A stretch of 64,000 nucleotides of DNA from Odobenus rosmarus divergens (lineage: Eukaryota; Chordata; Mammalia; Carnivora; Odobenidae): contig NW_004450662.1 of the NCBI RefSeq assembly GCF_000321225.1, positions 1,254,915 to 1,318,914 of the forward strand, read 5' to 3'. Below, piece by piece: positions 22,246-32,880 of the stretch. Numbering within the stretch: position 1 is the first letter of the stretch; every line of letters starts with the position of its first letter. The position numbers and the translations under genes were made by a program. The notes below the pieces were generated by a model that was given only the letters and a program-made list of their open reading frames with translations, was not told the origin of the DNA and made no database searches.

Positions 22246-23109
22246 AAATGAAGAAGATTCTCTAACCCTAATGTAATTCTCAAATCCAACCTCTATGGGA
22301 GAAGTGAGGGAAAAAACTGGAGATAGTGATTTGCTCTGGACTTTTAGATCGGGATATGCCCCTGTCTTTGAGATTTAGAACTTCTTTTAAGGTGAGGAAA
22401 AATGTTCTTTGTGCTCATCCTCAAATCTAGCATTACTTCTGATGTATTTCAGAACAAGTAGCCCAAAACCTGGAAGTGTCCCCACTTCTTAACTAAGTAT
22501 AGCAACTATAACTGGGGGTTGCATGAAGGACTGTGCTGGCTTTATTCCCTGGGTGCACAGACCCCCTCCCCTTTGCTCCTCATAGAAAAATGAGCCCCTC
22601 TTGAGGACTAGAGAGGCAAGAGACATAATGGAAAGAACACTATCAAGGGCCATCATAACCAAGAGGAGCCAAACCTGTAGCCCAGGGCTGAGGGTGGCTT
22701 TTTTGGGAAATCTGGTTCTTTCTTGAACAGAGAGCAAGTGGTCCCAGCTGGCTGGAAATGTGTGAGTAGGGCTGAATAAGGGAAAACTTTGATCCTCCAA
22801 CTTTGATTGGCAGGGTATACCTGGTATACCCAGGGCAAGGCTAACCAAAGATGCCTGGTTCCCTTTAGTACTTTTTTGAGAAGAAAGGCAAACCTTAAAC
22901 CCTTGGGAGCCAAGGTTCAAGCCTCATTTCCTACATGAAGTCCCCCAGCCTCTCTCATTCAAGTGGTCCTTCCTCTCAACTCCATAGAGTTGTTCTACCC
23001 TACCCATTTGACCCGCCCTCTGAGATGATCATCTGCTTCACCTTGATTAGAACCACAGTTGTCCCAGGCATAGGAGTGAGGCCAGATATTCATGCAGAGA
23101 GGCCATCAA
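22246..23109. other. Unannotated non-coding stretch
   Basis: No recognised repeat. A minus-strand frame of 143 codons (22489-22920) has no domain I recognise and no flanking splice pattern that would support it. Confidence 0.4.
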
Positions 23110-23275
23110 CTATAGTACTGTGATGAGTACAGGCTTTGGAGTAGAGACTCCTGGCTCTGTCCCTAGCCAGCTGTAAAACATGGAGAAAAAAAAAAAAAGA
23201 CACCTTCCTCATTCCATTATTGTGAAGACTAAATGGAATAATTCATGTCAAGTGCTTATCACAGAGTCTGACCAA
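23110..23275 (+). repeat. MIR SINE
   Basis: 'ctatagtactgtgatgagta' head, then 'ctggctctgtccctagccag' and 'attattgtgaagactaaatg', ending 'caagtgcttatcacagagtc'. An A13 run has expanded inside (23185-23198). Confidence 0.75.
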
Positions 23276-23798
23276 AATTTCATGCTCAACTTGTAGCTCT
23301 CACCACTCAGTAAGGGAAAGTAAGTCAGGTCCAATCCTGCCCTAGCAGTTAATAGAACAGTACAAGCAACACACACAGTCTGCAGGCAAATTGGCCTTCT
23401 ACACTGGATCGTTCCAGAAAAAGAGACTGTTTTCCCTTTGAATGTGAGCTTTGGAGGAAGCTCCAGTTCACTAAACCAGGCCTCCAGAGCAGGAGAGAAG
23501 GGTTCTCCTGTGACCAGGTCTCATTCACGTGGTGTAGATTGTAGGTGGAAGAAGGTTAGAAATGGTGTCTGAATAAGGACCTTGCAGCAGGAACATGACT
23601 GAACCACGTGAAACAAATTTCTATTGGATACATCCATCCTTTCTGTCCTTTCTATGTCTACACTATAGATAAGTTGTCAGCATCCTAGTTCTACCTAAAT
23701 AAATATATTTGCTGGTACAAAAATATGTACTGATGGATGATTAAAAGGAAGACAAGATAGTGTCTAAACTGAAATTTAACAGCTAAAGAGTGATTTAA

Positions 23799-23829
<31 letters not shown>

Positions 23830-24490
23830 AAATGTTTAGATCCCAGTAGCATAGAGAAAGAAGGACCAGTGAGGATTGGTAAGGATATTCCTCACACCTA
23901 TAGCTGTATGCAGTTGAGGAGGCTGGGAGCTGTCCAAGGATCTAACAACATAGCCTGCATGGCCTGAGTGCCCAGAGCACCTGGGAGTAGAAATGAGGGG
24001 CTCAGATGAGTACCATGTTTTTCCAGAACTGGCAAGCTAGAGACAGAAGCTAGATTCAGAAGTATTGAAAAGGGATACAAAATAAGAAAACACAGATAAT
24101 CCTACCTCTGGCAAATTTTATTGACCCTGCCACAACCCTGCAACAATTGGCTCCCTGCTGGAGTGTGGGCCCAAGTCAGCCCACACTTGTTGTGAACAGC
24201 TAAGCTGTAACGCACTGCCCCTGAGTGGACATACAAGGGACTTGGAAGAAAGGGAAAGCGAGGAAGAAGTACATGTAAGTAGGCCTTACAAGATCTCCCA
24301 CCGGTGTGACCAAGGGGCCTGGACGTGGCGCTCCCCCGTGTCTCCTGCGACCCACTTCGTACATTACTTCTTCCACAACCCCACTTTGTAAGCAGAACAG
24401 AAAAGCACAGGGAAAGGGGCTGGGTCTACAGAGCGGGTGAGCAAGACAGAATACAGATAAGAAAGTAAACGCTCAGTGCTGGGAGTGGGG
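23276..24490. other. Unannotated stretch with an (AC)n array
   Basis: A pure (AC)n run of about 27 bp lies at 23799-23825. Nothing else recognised. Confidence 0.5.
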
Positions 24491-24690
24491 GGGCGGTAAG
24501 AAGGTAATCTGTGTTATTGCCAATGTGTCAGTCACAATTACTCACTAGCGAGAGAAGTAATAAAGTTACATTATTCACACATTACGTGGAACAAGCTATT
24601 CAACGCTGCCTTCCTCCCAGCCAAATATTGTGATAATTTTAGAGATCATAACTTAATTGAACAATGAATTAATAATCTCATGTGTGGACA
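24491..24690. promoter_or_regulatory. Candidate conserved regulatory element
   Basis: A repeat-free AT-rich block with 'tgtgtcagtcacaattactc', 'aagtaataaagttacattat', 'attgtgataattttagagat' and 'gaacaatgaattaataatct'. Dense homeodomain and SOX-like cores. Conservation untested. Confidence 0.3.
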
Positions 24691-24902
24691 TTTTCCTTTT
24701 GTGTGTATGAGCCAAAAAGCCTGAGGTTTTCTTCCCATTCTCTGGGCCACACAGCAGTCAGTGAAGCAAGACACACACAAATCTTTCACCTCAGGGAGAG
24801 ACCCACAGGGGCAATTCTTTCTTTGTCTGGGATTTCTTTAGCTCACAATACGAGCCCAGGTGAAAGAAATACAGTTAAATATCCACAAGACATTGCTTGT
24901 AT

Positions 24903-25293
24903 CAGTGGTTCTCAAAGTGTGTGGTCCCTAGACCAGCAGCAGCACCTGGGAACTTGTTAGGAATGCAGATGCTTGGAGCGCCTGGGTGGCTCAGTTGGTT
25001 AAGCATCCGACTCTTGATTTCGGTTCAAGTCATGGTCTCAGGGTCATGAGATCAAGCCCTGTGTCGGGCTCTGTGCTGGGCATGGAGCCTGTTTGAGATT
25101 CTCTCCTCCTTCTGCCCCTCCCCACCTCTCTCTTTCCCTCTCTAAAGAAGAAAAAAAAGGAAGGAAAGAAAGAAAGAAATGCAGATTCTTGGGCCTCTCA
25201 GACCTCCTGAATCAAAAACTCTGGGGTGGGGCCCAGAAATCTGTGATAGCCTTCCAGGTAATTCTGATGCCTAGTAGGGTGTGAGAACCACTG
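24903..25293 (+). mobile_element. MER5A-like hAT MITE split by a SINEC
   Basis: 5' half at 24903-24974 (cagtggttctcaaagtgtg ... cacctgggaacttgttagg). 3' half at about 25177-25293 (cagacctcctgaatcaaaaa ... gtgagaaccactg). The two terminal inverted repeats match each other. The SINEC at 24975-25176 interrupts it, which orders the two events. Confidence 0.88.
24975..25176 (+). mobile_element. SINEC, older subtype
   Basis: Head ggagcgcctgggtggctcag, then 'ccgactcttgatttcggttc' in place of the 'ctgccttcggctc' type, and a degraded A/G-rich tail. Imperfect target duplication gaatgcagatgctt (24961-24974) versus aaatgcagattctt (25177-25190), consistent with greater age. Confidence 0.93.
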
Positions 25294-25417
25294 CTTTATA
25301 TAGTCTCGCTGGCCTGGAACCCAGGAAGGAGGGGTTTCTGGAAGTCTAGGAAGCCAGCCCTTCCCCCAGATGGTTCAAAATCAGAACGTGATGAAGAAGA
25401 AATCGAGATCCAGACCA

Positions 25418-25625
25418 TAAGACCAGGAGTCAGCTATCCAGGTTTTCTACCCAGGATCCCCGACTTGGGAAAAATTACATAACCTCACTGAGCCTGTTCA
25501 TCTGCAAATAAGGATAATAATTCTTGCCTCTTTGCAAGACAGTTGTGGGGATAAAATGAGCTAATGGGTTTGAAAATGCTGTGAAAACTACAAAGTGCTA
25601 CACAAATGTAAGGGATTGTTACTAT
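25418..25625 (+). repeat. MIR SINE
   Basis: 'gggaaaaattacataacctc' core, 'ctgcaaataaggataataat', then 'agttgtggggataaaatgag' and 'gtgctacacaaatgtaaggg'. Confidence 0.8.
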
Positions 25626-25894
25626 GTCAATACAGGGAAAGCCTGTGACAGCATGACATGCACTCCCTTCAGCTACGGATGCAAATCGTCTCTGGGAGAA
25701 TGGCTCCACCTGCACCTGCCCCCCACTTCTCTCTCAAGGCTTGTCTCCTCATCTCTCTCATCTCTCTTTGTGCACACACAGTTATACCTGCTCTGAGCAG
25801 AGCCAATGGCAGTGTGGCTTAGGGAAGAAGGAGAGATGGAATCAGCCCAGGACCTTTTACTTGTACACAGGAGCAATTTCACATTGTCGACAAG

Positions 25895-26135
25895 TAGAAA
25901 CATCATGCTGGGGTTTGAGCGGACAAGTTCCAGTGTCGGACTACCTGCTTCAAACCCTGGTTCCAACCCTTGCCAGCTGTGTGGCCCCCAGCAAGCCACT
26001 CCTGACTCCGTTTCCAACTGGGTAAAATGGCAGTAAGAAAAGAACATACCTGATAATGTGAGGGTTCAATGAGATGATGTTCGCAAATTCAGGCACCTAG
26101 AGGTTGCTCCACAGCAAAAGAATAAGTGAATAAGC
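25895..26135 (+). repeat. MIR SINE, near full length
   Basis: 'acctgcttcaaaccctggtt', 'ccagctgtgtggcccccagc', 'ctgggtaaaatggcagtaag' and 'gagggttcaatgagatgatg' follow MIR in order. Confidence 0.8.
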
Positions 26136-26995
26136 AGATGAGTGAATATTGCCTGCTGGATGTAGGGTAGAATGAAGTAGCTACTGTAGCATGTTGGGCA
26201 GGAAGAAAGGTTCATTCCGTATTTTGGTGTGGGGAATACTGGTCAGGGTGGAAGCTAACATTTTAGGCAGAACATATCAAGGAGAAAGTGCCTCTCTCTC
26301 CCAGTCGGTCAGGGAACCCCTGCTTGGGTGACGTGGAGTGAAAAGACGTATGTTGAGGGATGAACAGCCCCACAGTGTAACTGGTCATAGCGTCAGGTCG
26401 GGGTCAGGCTCACCTTGTCGGGCCACCGTGGATGGTACTGGTAAATTGAGTCTAGGACCTGTGGAGTGGAGAACACCAACCCAAACTCCTGGGCAAAAGG
26501 GTCAGTCAGGAGTCAAAGGTGAGCATGAGGGCAGGGCATGCTTCTAAAAGTTCAAGGCCCTGGAATGAGGCAATCAGTCAGCTAAACCAAGATCAGAAAC
26601 CCTACTCAGGGGCTGGCTCCAGAGCAAAGTAGGGAGGTAAACCATCCCTGAATGAGAAGAATCCTGGAAGCCTGGCTAAGAGGCTCTATCTTAGTGGAAT
26701 CTTTCCTACCCCGAGGTCAATGCCCTTACTCACTTCCCCACAAAATCCTTGAAATCAGTCTTCATAGTCAACAGGGAGCAAACAAAAGAAAAACAGAATG
26801 AAAGAGGGAGAGATTCCCACCAATTGCTAGAATGCCTGCTTCAGTTCTTTGCTAAATATTCGTAAGCCAGAGCATGCCCCTCACATTCTTGTCGAGTCAC
26901 TCAACTGCAACTGTCTTATCTATAAATAAGAATAGTACCGTAGCCTGCATAAAACATTCTGGGGAGGAATGAACCCCATTCCCTCCCACCTCATG

Positions 26996-26996
<1 letters not shown>
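26136..26996. other. Unannotated non-coding stretch
   Basis: Nothing recognised. Confidence 0.4.

Positions 26997-27036
<40 letters not shown>
26997..27036. repeat. (CA)20 microsatellite
   Basis: A pure 40-bp dinucleotide array. Confidence 0.97.
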
Positions 27037-27039
<3 letters not shown>

Positions 27040-27282
27040 GGCTTCTGTTCTACACTACAAAGACCTTTGGATAAGTTTGAGGACTATCACTGGGTCCTGG
27101 GAAGCAAACTCACTAGCATTTTTCCAAACCCATCTCATCTAACTCCCTGGAAATGGGGCCCTTTATCACCAACAAGACTTTGCATTCTGTTCCACATCAA
27201 AACTGACATCCCAGGAATAAGCTGAAGCCAACAGGATACCTCTAACCATGTGTCCAGTGAAAAGGAGTGGCCTAGAAGAGAA

Positions 27283-27765
27283 GTGATTCTGTCAGGATCC
27301 TGGCAGGAAACAGATGACACACGTGAACTGGGTAATCTGGAGAGAGTTTAATAAAGTTGTGCTCAGGGAGTACACAAGGAATGACAGAGGACCCTGGGTC
27401 CCCAGAAAGAGAGACAGCCCCTACCACCCCATGCCTGTAAGGATGAGGGGAGGGCGTGGTTAATAGAAGCAGGAAGGAGAGCATCTCATAGGGTGACCAC
27501 CTTAAAAAGAAATCGTAACCTTCAGTCAAGAGACAGACCAGCCCCTGATGAACCCACAGGGAAAGATCCGGGGGAAGCAATAGGGCAGCCTCATGGTCTT
27601 GCTTCTCTCCAATGTCCTGCCAAGGCCTCCTCATTGGCCAGACTCAATCCAGATCCTCTGACAAGGAATTGTACTGATGGAGTGCACACGGTTCAGATTC
27701 TTAGGGCACAGGGCAGAGGGTGTGAATCGGGAGAAGCAAACAGAAGGTATTTTCCAGCATGGCAG
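27283..27765 (-). repeat. Ancient mammalian interspersed repeat, family not assigned
   Basis: 'caggaaacagatgacacacg', 'tggagagagtttaataaagt', 'cattggccagactcaatcca' and 'gaaggtattttccagcatgg' match in order a mammal-wide repeat that I recognise but cannot name with certainty. It underlies the first part of the longest gap-free open frame (27493-28161, 222 codons), so that frame is not evidence of a gene. Confidence 0.5.
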
Positions 27766-29224
27766 CCCCTCCACCCCAGAGAGGGCAATGCAAAGCCTTT
27801 TCCTCACAGCTGCTTTTGCTCCCCACTCCATTTAGGCATTTGGAAAGAAAAGTATCACGAGAGGCCCAAGAAACACCCCTTTGGCCCGGAAGTCCCTCAG
27901 CTGGTCCCTCGGCCCTCACCCCAGAGCTTCACCCTAGGAAGCTCACGAGGCTGGCAGCTGCCACTTATTCATGAGCCGCTTGGATCCCCACTGTGCTTCC
28001 TGGGGTACAGACATCTGCTTGGCTCCAGCCGGCACAGTGAACTTCTGGTCTGCCTCCACCCACGTGTGCATAGCCTCTGTCCAACCAAGCCCGCATGGTG
28101 GGCCCACACTAAAGAAGAGCTCTCAATCCCCCAGAGAGCAACTCTGTCAAAGGAAATATGAGACACACTCTTTTTGCACAGGCCTGGTCCAGGAGCAAGA
28201 AATGTGCCCCATGGGGGCTTGGGGACAAAGGGGAGGAAAGGAGAAAACTAAAGGGACAGAGGCATTTTAATTAAAACGTTTAGCTTGCATTCATGGCCAG
28301 TCATTCCCAGCTCCCTGTAAATGCTCATTATCAAAGATTTACAAATTGTGTAGGTTGGGTGCCTCTGCCAGGTTGAGAAAGTCTGCCTCCCTACTACAAC
28401 CAGGCACTTTCACGACATCCTCAGTTGCTCAGACTTGACCCAGGATAGACCCTGCACAGGAGCAAGGAGCCGGGGCTGGGGGCAGGGGGCTGGCAGCAGA
28501 TTACAGGCTGCACTCAGGGAATCTAAAGTCTAGGGGAAGATGGTATCACCCTGCTAGTATAGGAGGAAAGAATGGCAATCCAGTGTCTATTTTCTGGTAG
28601 GAACACGCAAAGAAGAAACAGATATGCACTGCCCCAAGGGAGACATAAATTAGACCTCAGAAGGAGGTCTATAGAAAGGTCAACAATAGAACAAATTGTT
28701 GAAAAAAATTGTGAGATCACCCACCATTGCTTATTAGAGCTGCAAGAATGAGGTATACTGCTTTTCCTGTTCAATAGCCATTGATCAGCTGCCTACTATG
28801 CACTCTCAGGGTATAGAGTCTAGACATGTGCTCAAAATCCGGGGGGGGGCTAAGTATGTCCACACAGCCACTGGAAGGTGGGCTATATGCCCACAAAGCC
28901 CAGGGTGGTACTCCAGCAGCGGAAGGAAAGCATTTCCTTCTGGGATCTTCTCACGTTCCTTGTCATGGAGAAGGTGAGGGTGGACAGGGCCTCCGGGGAG
29001 GGAGAGGGTTTGGCAGGATTCATGAGGGAGAGCAAGGGCTTGATACAATGACTGATGAGATGATGCAGGCAGGAGGCCCTGGAAAGACAGGCGAGCTATG
29101 TTCAGAGAAATACCATAGGACTGATCTTGCCTGAGCAAAGAATGCTCCCAGATATCCCCAAATTAGAACCATGCTTTGGACTTGTTATTTCATAGTATTT
29201 AGCGTTTTTATCCTTCAGAATGTC
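27766..29224. other. Unannotated stretch with a small AT-rich candidate element
   Basis: 28255-28350 is AT-rich and repeat-free, with the palindrome ttttaattaaaa (28265-28276) and 'gctcattatcaaagatttac', and may be regulatory. A G9 run lies at 28843-28851. No gene is supported. The long frame ending at 28161 lacks any recognisable domain. Confidence 0.4.
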
Positions 29225-29312
29225 TGTTTTCTCATTAGAGCCACTCAGCAAGCCTGCAAGGTAGGTTGGGCTGGGATCATCCCCATTTTTCAAATGAGAA
29301 GACTGAACTTGG
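29225..29312 (-). repeat. MIR fragment
   Basis: 'gctgggatcatccccatttt' then 'tcaaatgagaagactgaact' is the antisense MIR core. It abuts the LTR-like element that follows. Confidence 0.5.
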
Positions 29313-29645
29313 TCTCATCCATTCAGTCTGCTATAACAACTTACCATAGATTATGTGGCTTAAGCAACAGACATGGTCCTGGAGGTTGGAAGTCTGAGAT
29401 TAGGGTATCAGCATGGTTGGCTTCTTGGGGAGGACCCTCCCTCTTCCTGGGTCTGTCTTCATGTGGCTTTTCCTTCATGTGTGTAGAGAGAGATCTTGTT
29501 TTCTCCTCTTCTTAGAAGGGTTTTAATCCCAACATAGAGCTCCACCTCATGACCTTATCTAGACCGCCTTCCCTCCAAACTTCCACCCTCTAATACCACT
29601 ACATTGAGGGTTAGGGCTGCAACATATGGAAATAGGTGGACACCT
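29313..29645 (-). mobile_element. MLT1-like ERVL-MaLR solo LTR
   Basis: The plus strand reads 'cagtctgctataacaactta', 'atgtggcttaagcaacagac', 'ctggaggttggaagtctgag', 'ccacctcatgaccttatcta' and 'gggttagggctgcaacatat', the antisense of an MLT1-type LTR. No internal retroviral sequence accompanies it, so it is a solo, diverged, non-coding LTR. Confidence 0.65.
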
Positions 29646-30254
29646 AGTCCTGCTAGGTGGTGGGAGAGACAGACTGAGGATCCAAGCCTCCCCATTCCTG
29701 GCCTGGCATTCTGACGACACTGCCACCCCCTTATCCTGTCATACACCAAGGAAAGGGGAAGCCCACGGTGCTTTGAGTTGTCACCTCCACTGGGCCCTGT
29801 GAGTTCTCTCTGAGCATCTGACATCGTCTAAGCCTGCCAACACCCCCCCACAAAGAACATCCCTCTCCCTCCGCCCTGCTGCCCATGCTATCTCCCTTCT
29901 CTCGAGCTAATGAGGCAGCAGTCCCCATGCAGGGTCCCAGTGACAGCTGCTAGGAGCATGTTTACTGAAGCCAACCGCTGGACCTGACAAGATGTGTTAA
30001 TTAGGAGATGATGTACTGTGGTAGGACACATCGGCCACACGGCAGCTGGATGGGCAACGTCAGTCACCATGGAGCCAGGGAGGCTGCCATGACATTCCTA
30101 ATTAAGGAGAAGCTCGTCCTCCTCACCAGGTGACAGCCCCAGACTGGGTAAAGACAGTACACTGGTTGTCCCAGCAAGGGCCACCCTGAAGCCTGCCCGA
30201 CAATAAGGTTTGGCTAGAGGGCTCCCTGGGGGAACAGAGGTGAGCTAACAGTGC
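29646..30254. other. Unannotated non-coding stretch
   Basis: Nothing recognised. 'gtgttaattaggagatgatg' near 29995 is an isolated homeodomain-like motif. Confidence 0.4.
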
Positions 30255-30660
30255 TGCTACATGGCTTTCAAGGTCCTCGACAACCTGGCCTCCATCTACT
30301 TCTCCTTCCGCATAGCCCCCAGCGATTCCAAGCATCATGTGATCACCTTTCCCAAACAGACCCGTTCACGCTTCTGTGAACTCATTCAGTTCCCTAGGCC
30401 TGAAATTCCTTTCTCTGCACCTCCTTCTCCTTATATTGAAATACATGTATCAGTTAAAAGTTCAGTTCAAATGCTTCCTTCTTATAAAAGCTTTGCCTCA
30501 TTCCTTCATATACACATACTCACACATGCGCGCACGTGCGCACACACACACCTTCCTTTGAGGGTGGGTTCAATGTTTTGCTATACTTTAGTTGTATTTA
30601 TCAACAGGCTAGCATGCACCAGTATGGCAATAACAGGGCCAGGTCTTACAATACTGAAAT
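30255..30660 (+). repeat. L2 LINE, ORF2 C-terminal remnant and 3' part
   Basis: Sense L2. The plus-strand frame from 30261 reads MAFKVLDNLASIYFS, corresponding to the MAYKALHDLAPAYLS segment I recall from L2 ORF2. Later 'gttcaaatgcttccttctta' matches the conserved 3' coding end. A Z-DNA-like CA/CG tract has grown within it. Confidence 0.7.
30521..30551. repeat. Alternating pyrimidine-purine tract (Z-DNA-prone)
   Basis: Thirty-one bases of strict pyrimidine-purine alternation, including atgcgcgcacgtgcgcac. Alternating CG/CA/TG steps are the classic Z-DNA-forming composition. Confidence 0.8.
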
Positions 30661-31174
30661 ATTTTTATACTGACTGGTAAAGAGTGACTATTCCACGCCC
30701 CTTCACCTAACATGCTTCTACTATTCCCAGACCTTCCTGGAAGACACCCCTTACTGTCCAGCACCTAAAGAGCTATGTTTGCCAAAAGGACTTCTCTTTG
30801 ATTGGCCAACGCACATGCCATGCCAGTGACTGGATATTTGAATATCAACCTTGCTCATCAGTCTGGTATCTATCAAAGTAGGGTGTGCTATTTCCTCTGT
30901 TAGAACATCTGCCTCTGTTCCCTGAGGGGACGATGATTGCACGTTAAGCTCAGGCCCATTGGTTTCAAAGAACTTAGTAGTAAGAGGGCGCACCCCCCAA
31001 GGCCCCCATATGATGTTGAGTTGAGGCACTGCTTTTCTGCCTCTTGGTCTCAATCCTATGAGGGTCCATCTTGGACCCCGGACTATAGAAATGTGTTTCA
31101 CAAGGGCCAACATAGGCGCCCTAAACCCTACTGATAGTTCCTGCCCCAAAAGCTTTCTATTCGAATATACATCC
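30661..31174. other. Unannotated non-coding stretch
   Basis: A minus-strand frame of 132 codons (30751-31149) overlaps shorter frames on the other strand. I recognise no domain. It could be fortuitous or a degraded processed copy, but I cannot support either. Confidence 0.4.
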
Positions 31175-31980
31175 CCCTATTCATTGAATAAGCACTCAGA
31201 GTACACCTAGTATTTGCCAAGAAGTAGAATACAGAAATGAGAAAGGCACAACCCCTCACATTGTACCCTCACCACAGAAATTCACATTGTAAGGGAAGCA
31301 GGTAAGAAAACAAATAAACACAGTCCAGCAGGAAGGTTGTTCTAATGAAGATATAATAAAGGATGAGCTGTGTTTTGTGGGATCTCAGAGGAGGAGCTGC
31401 TCCTAACTACACAGAAGAGGCAGGATGGTTCTTTATTTTACTTTTAAGATTTTATTCATTTGAGAGAGAGAGAACATGAGCAGAGGGGAGGGGCAGAGGC
31501 AGAGGGAGAAGCCGACTCCCCGCTGATCAGGGAGCCCGATGCAGGGCTCCATCCCAGGACCCTGGGATCATGTCCTGAGCCGAAGGCAGATGCTTAACGA
31601 CTGAGCCACCCAGGCACCTGAGGCAGGGTGGTTCCCAGGGGCAGGATGGAACTGGCTCTTTTTAAGGATGGATAGGAGTTTCCTGGGTAGCAGAGGGGGC
31701 AAGCCACTGAAGACCGGATTTCATGTATAAAATATGCAGTGGTTAAGAGGGGCGTAGAATGGTCGGCCATGTCCAGGGTGGCCGGGAAAGGAGGAGCAGG
31801 ACACCAAACTGAAGACAGGTGATATTGTGAGGATCATGCCAAGGAGTTTACCCTGTCAGCAGAGAGGGGCTGATGGAGGTCTTTATGCCAGAAGTGACAA
31901 GATCAGATTTGTCTTGTAGCAAGATAATGTGAGTGGCAGGATGGAGACTGAACTGGAATGTTAGGAAAGATCAGGCAGCC
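31175..31980 (-). repeat. L2 LINE split by a SINEC
   Basis: The plus strand carries antisense L2: 'attcattgaataagcactca', 'aaggatggataggagtttcc', 'ccaaggagtttaccctgtca' and 'agtgacaagatcagatttgt' in order. The SINEC at 31432-31619 sits inside it. Confidence 0.7.
31432..31619 (-). mobile_element. SINEC, antisense
   Basis: 'taagattttattcatttgag' tail side, 'gatcagggagcccgatgcag', 'cccaggaccctgggatcatg' and 'actgagccacccaggcacc' head. Target duplication gaggcaggatggttc (31417-31431) versus gaggcagggtggttc (31620-31634), one mismatch. Confidence 0.96.
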
Positions 31981-32134
31981 TGCAGAATTTGAATGAAATG
32001 GGTTTTGTTTGTAATTGATTTCTTACAATTACTAACCCTGAGGTTTTTACAGAGCTGTTTTGGAAGGAAATATCACTTGTTTCGGGTCATATTCATATTC
32101 ATATTCAGTTTTCAGAGATCCTATCTAAAGGTGA

Positions 32135-32290
32135 CTGGGAATAGACCTGGATTCTAGCCCAGTCCATGACTGCCTCGCTCTGTGACCTTGAGCAAGAAAA
32201 TTAACCTCTCTGAACGCAGTCACTGGAATCATGCACTAAATTAGTCTTATGCTCAGATCGAGCAGGGCACAGGGTAGGAGCTCTTATCGG
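32135..32290 (+). repeat. MIR SINE
   Basis: 'gcctcgctctgtgaccttga' and 'gcaagaaaattaacctctct', then 'gagcagggcacagggtagga'. The sense MIR core and 3' end. Confidence 0.7.
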
Positions 32291-32689
32291 AAGGCCCACT
32301 CCTGCAGGAGCAGAGGAGTTCTGCTTCATTATCATCAGGGACACGTAGTGTATCTGGTTGGAGGAGGGAGGGGAGAATTCACCCTATTCTCTGCAACAGG
32401 ATAGGGTCTGACTTCCCAGGGCCTGGCAAGCTTTTGTGATAAGAGTGTAGGTGGCCCATGCTTTCTAATAATCGGTGACCTTTGTGATGAGTCACTAGGA
32501 AATGCTGTCAACAGTGACCTCTGCTTCAACCACCACCACCCTGCCCCACCCCAGTGCCCCCCCCCACCCTTACCTTGGGAGGTCCTGAAAGAGTGCAGGC
32601 TACCTCCCCAAGCCCAGGGTCAGCATCCAAGGGCCCCTTCCAGCAGCCCTGCCCTCAAGGTTGGCCTCAAGTCAAGCATCTTGAGGTCG
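32291..32689. other. Unannotated stretch with a C-rich run
   Basis: A C-rich low-complexity patch at 32530-32572 (CCACC units and a C9 run). Nothing else recognised. Confidence 0.45.
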
Positions 32690-32880
32690 CCCCACATTAC
32701 ATCATGACAGATGTTATTGATGCTTGGGAATTACTCAGCCCTTTGAAAAATCACAGCCACAATATTTGTCTCCATTAACATCCATGGCAGCACTTCAGTG
32801 AATCAATAGGATACTTAATGCTGAATTACACGACATGCCCAGGCAGCCTGCCTCTGCGGAGCATAATCTGTCGGGTGAAT
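32690..32880. promoter_or_regulatory. Candidate conserved regulatory element
   Basis: A repeat-free block with 'catcatgacagatgttattg', 'ttgaaaaatcacagccacaa', 'tgaatcaataggatacttaa' and 'ggagcataatctgtcgggtg'. The sequence texture suggests constraint, but this is untested. Confidence 0.3.

Noticed and set aside
26997..27036. Regular short repeats that might suggest a CRISPR array
   Set aside because: Plain (CA)n. None of the tandem arrays in the window has repeat-spacer structure, and the DNA is mammalian.
27493..28161. 222-codon plus-strand open frame, the longest without N
   Set aside because: Its first part is an ancient interspersed repeat, the peptide has no recognisable domain, and shorter frames overlap it on both strands.
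29313..29645. Possible endogenous retrovirus with internal genes
   Set aside because: Only an MLT1-like solo LTR is seen here and at 57325-57930. I found no gag, pol or env-like sequence next to either.
30751..31149. 132-codon minus-strand frame that might be a processed pseudogene
   Set aside because: I recognised no parent protein, A-tail or target duplication.
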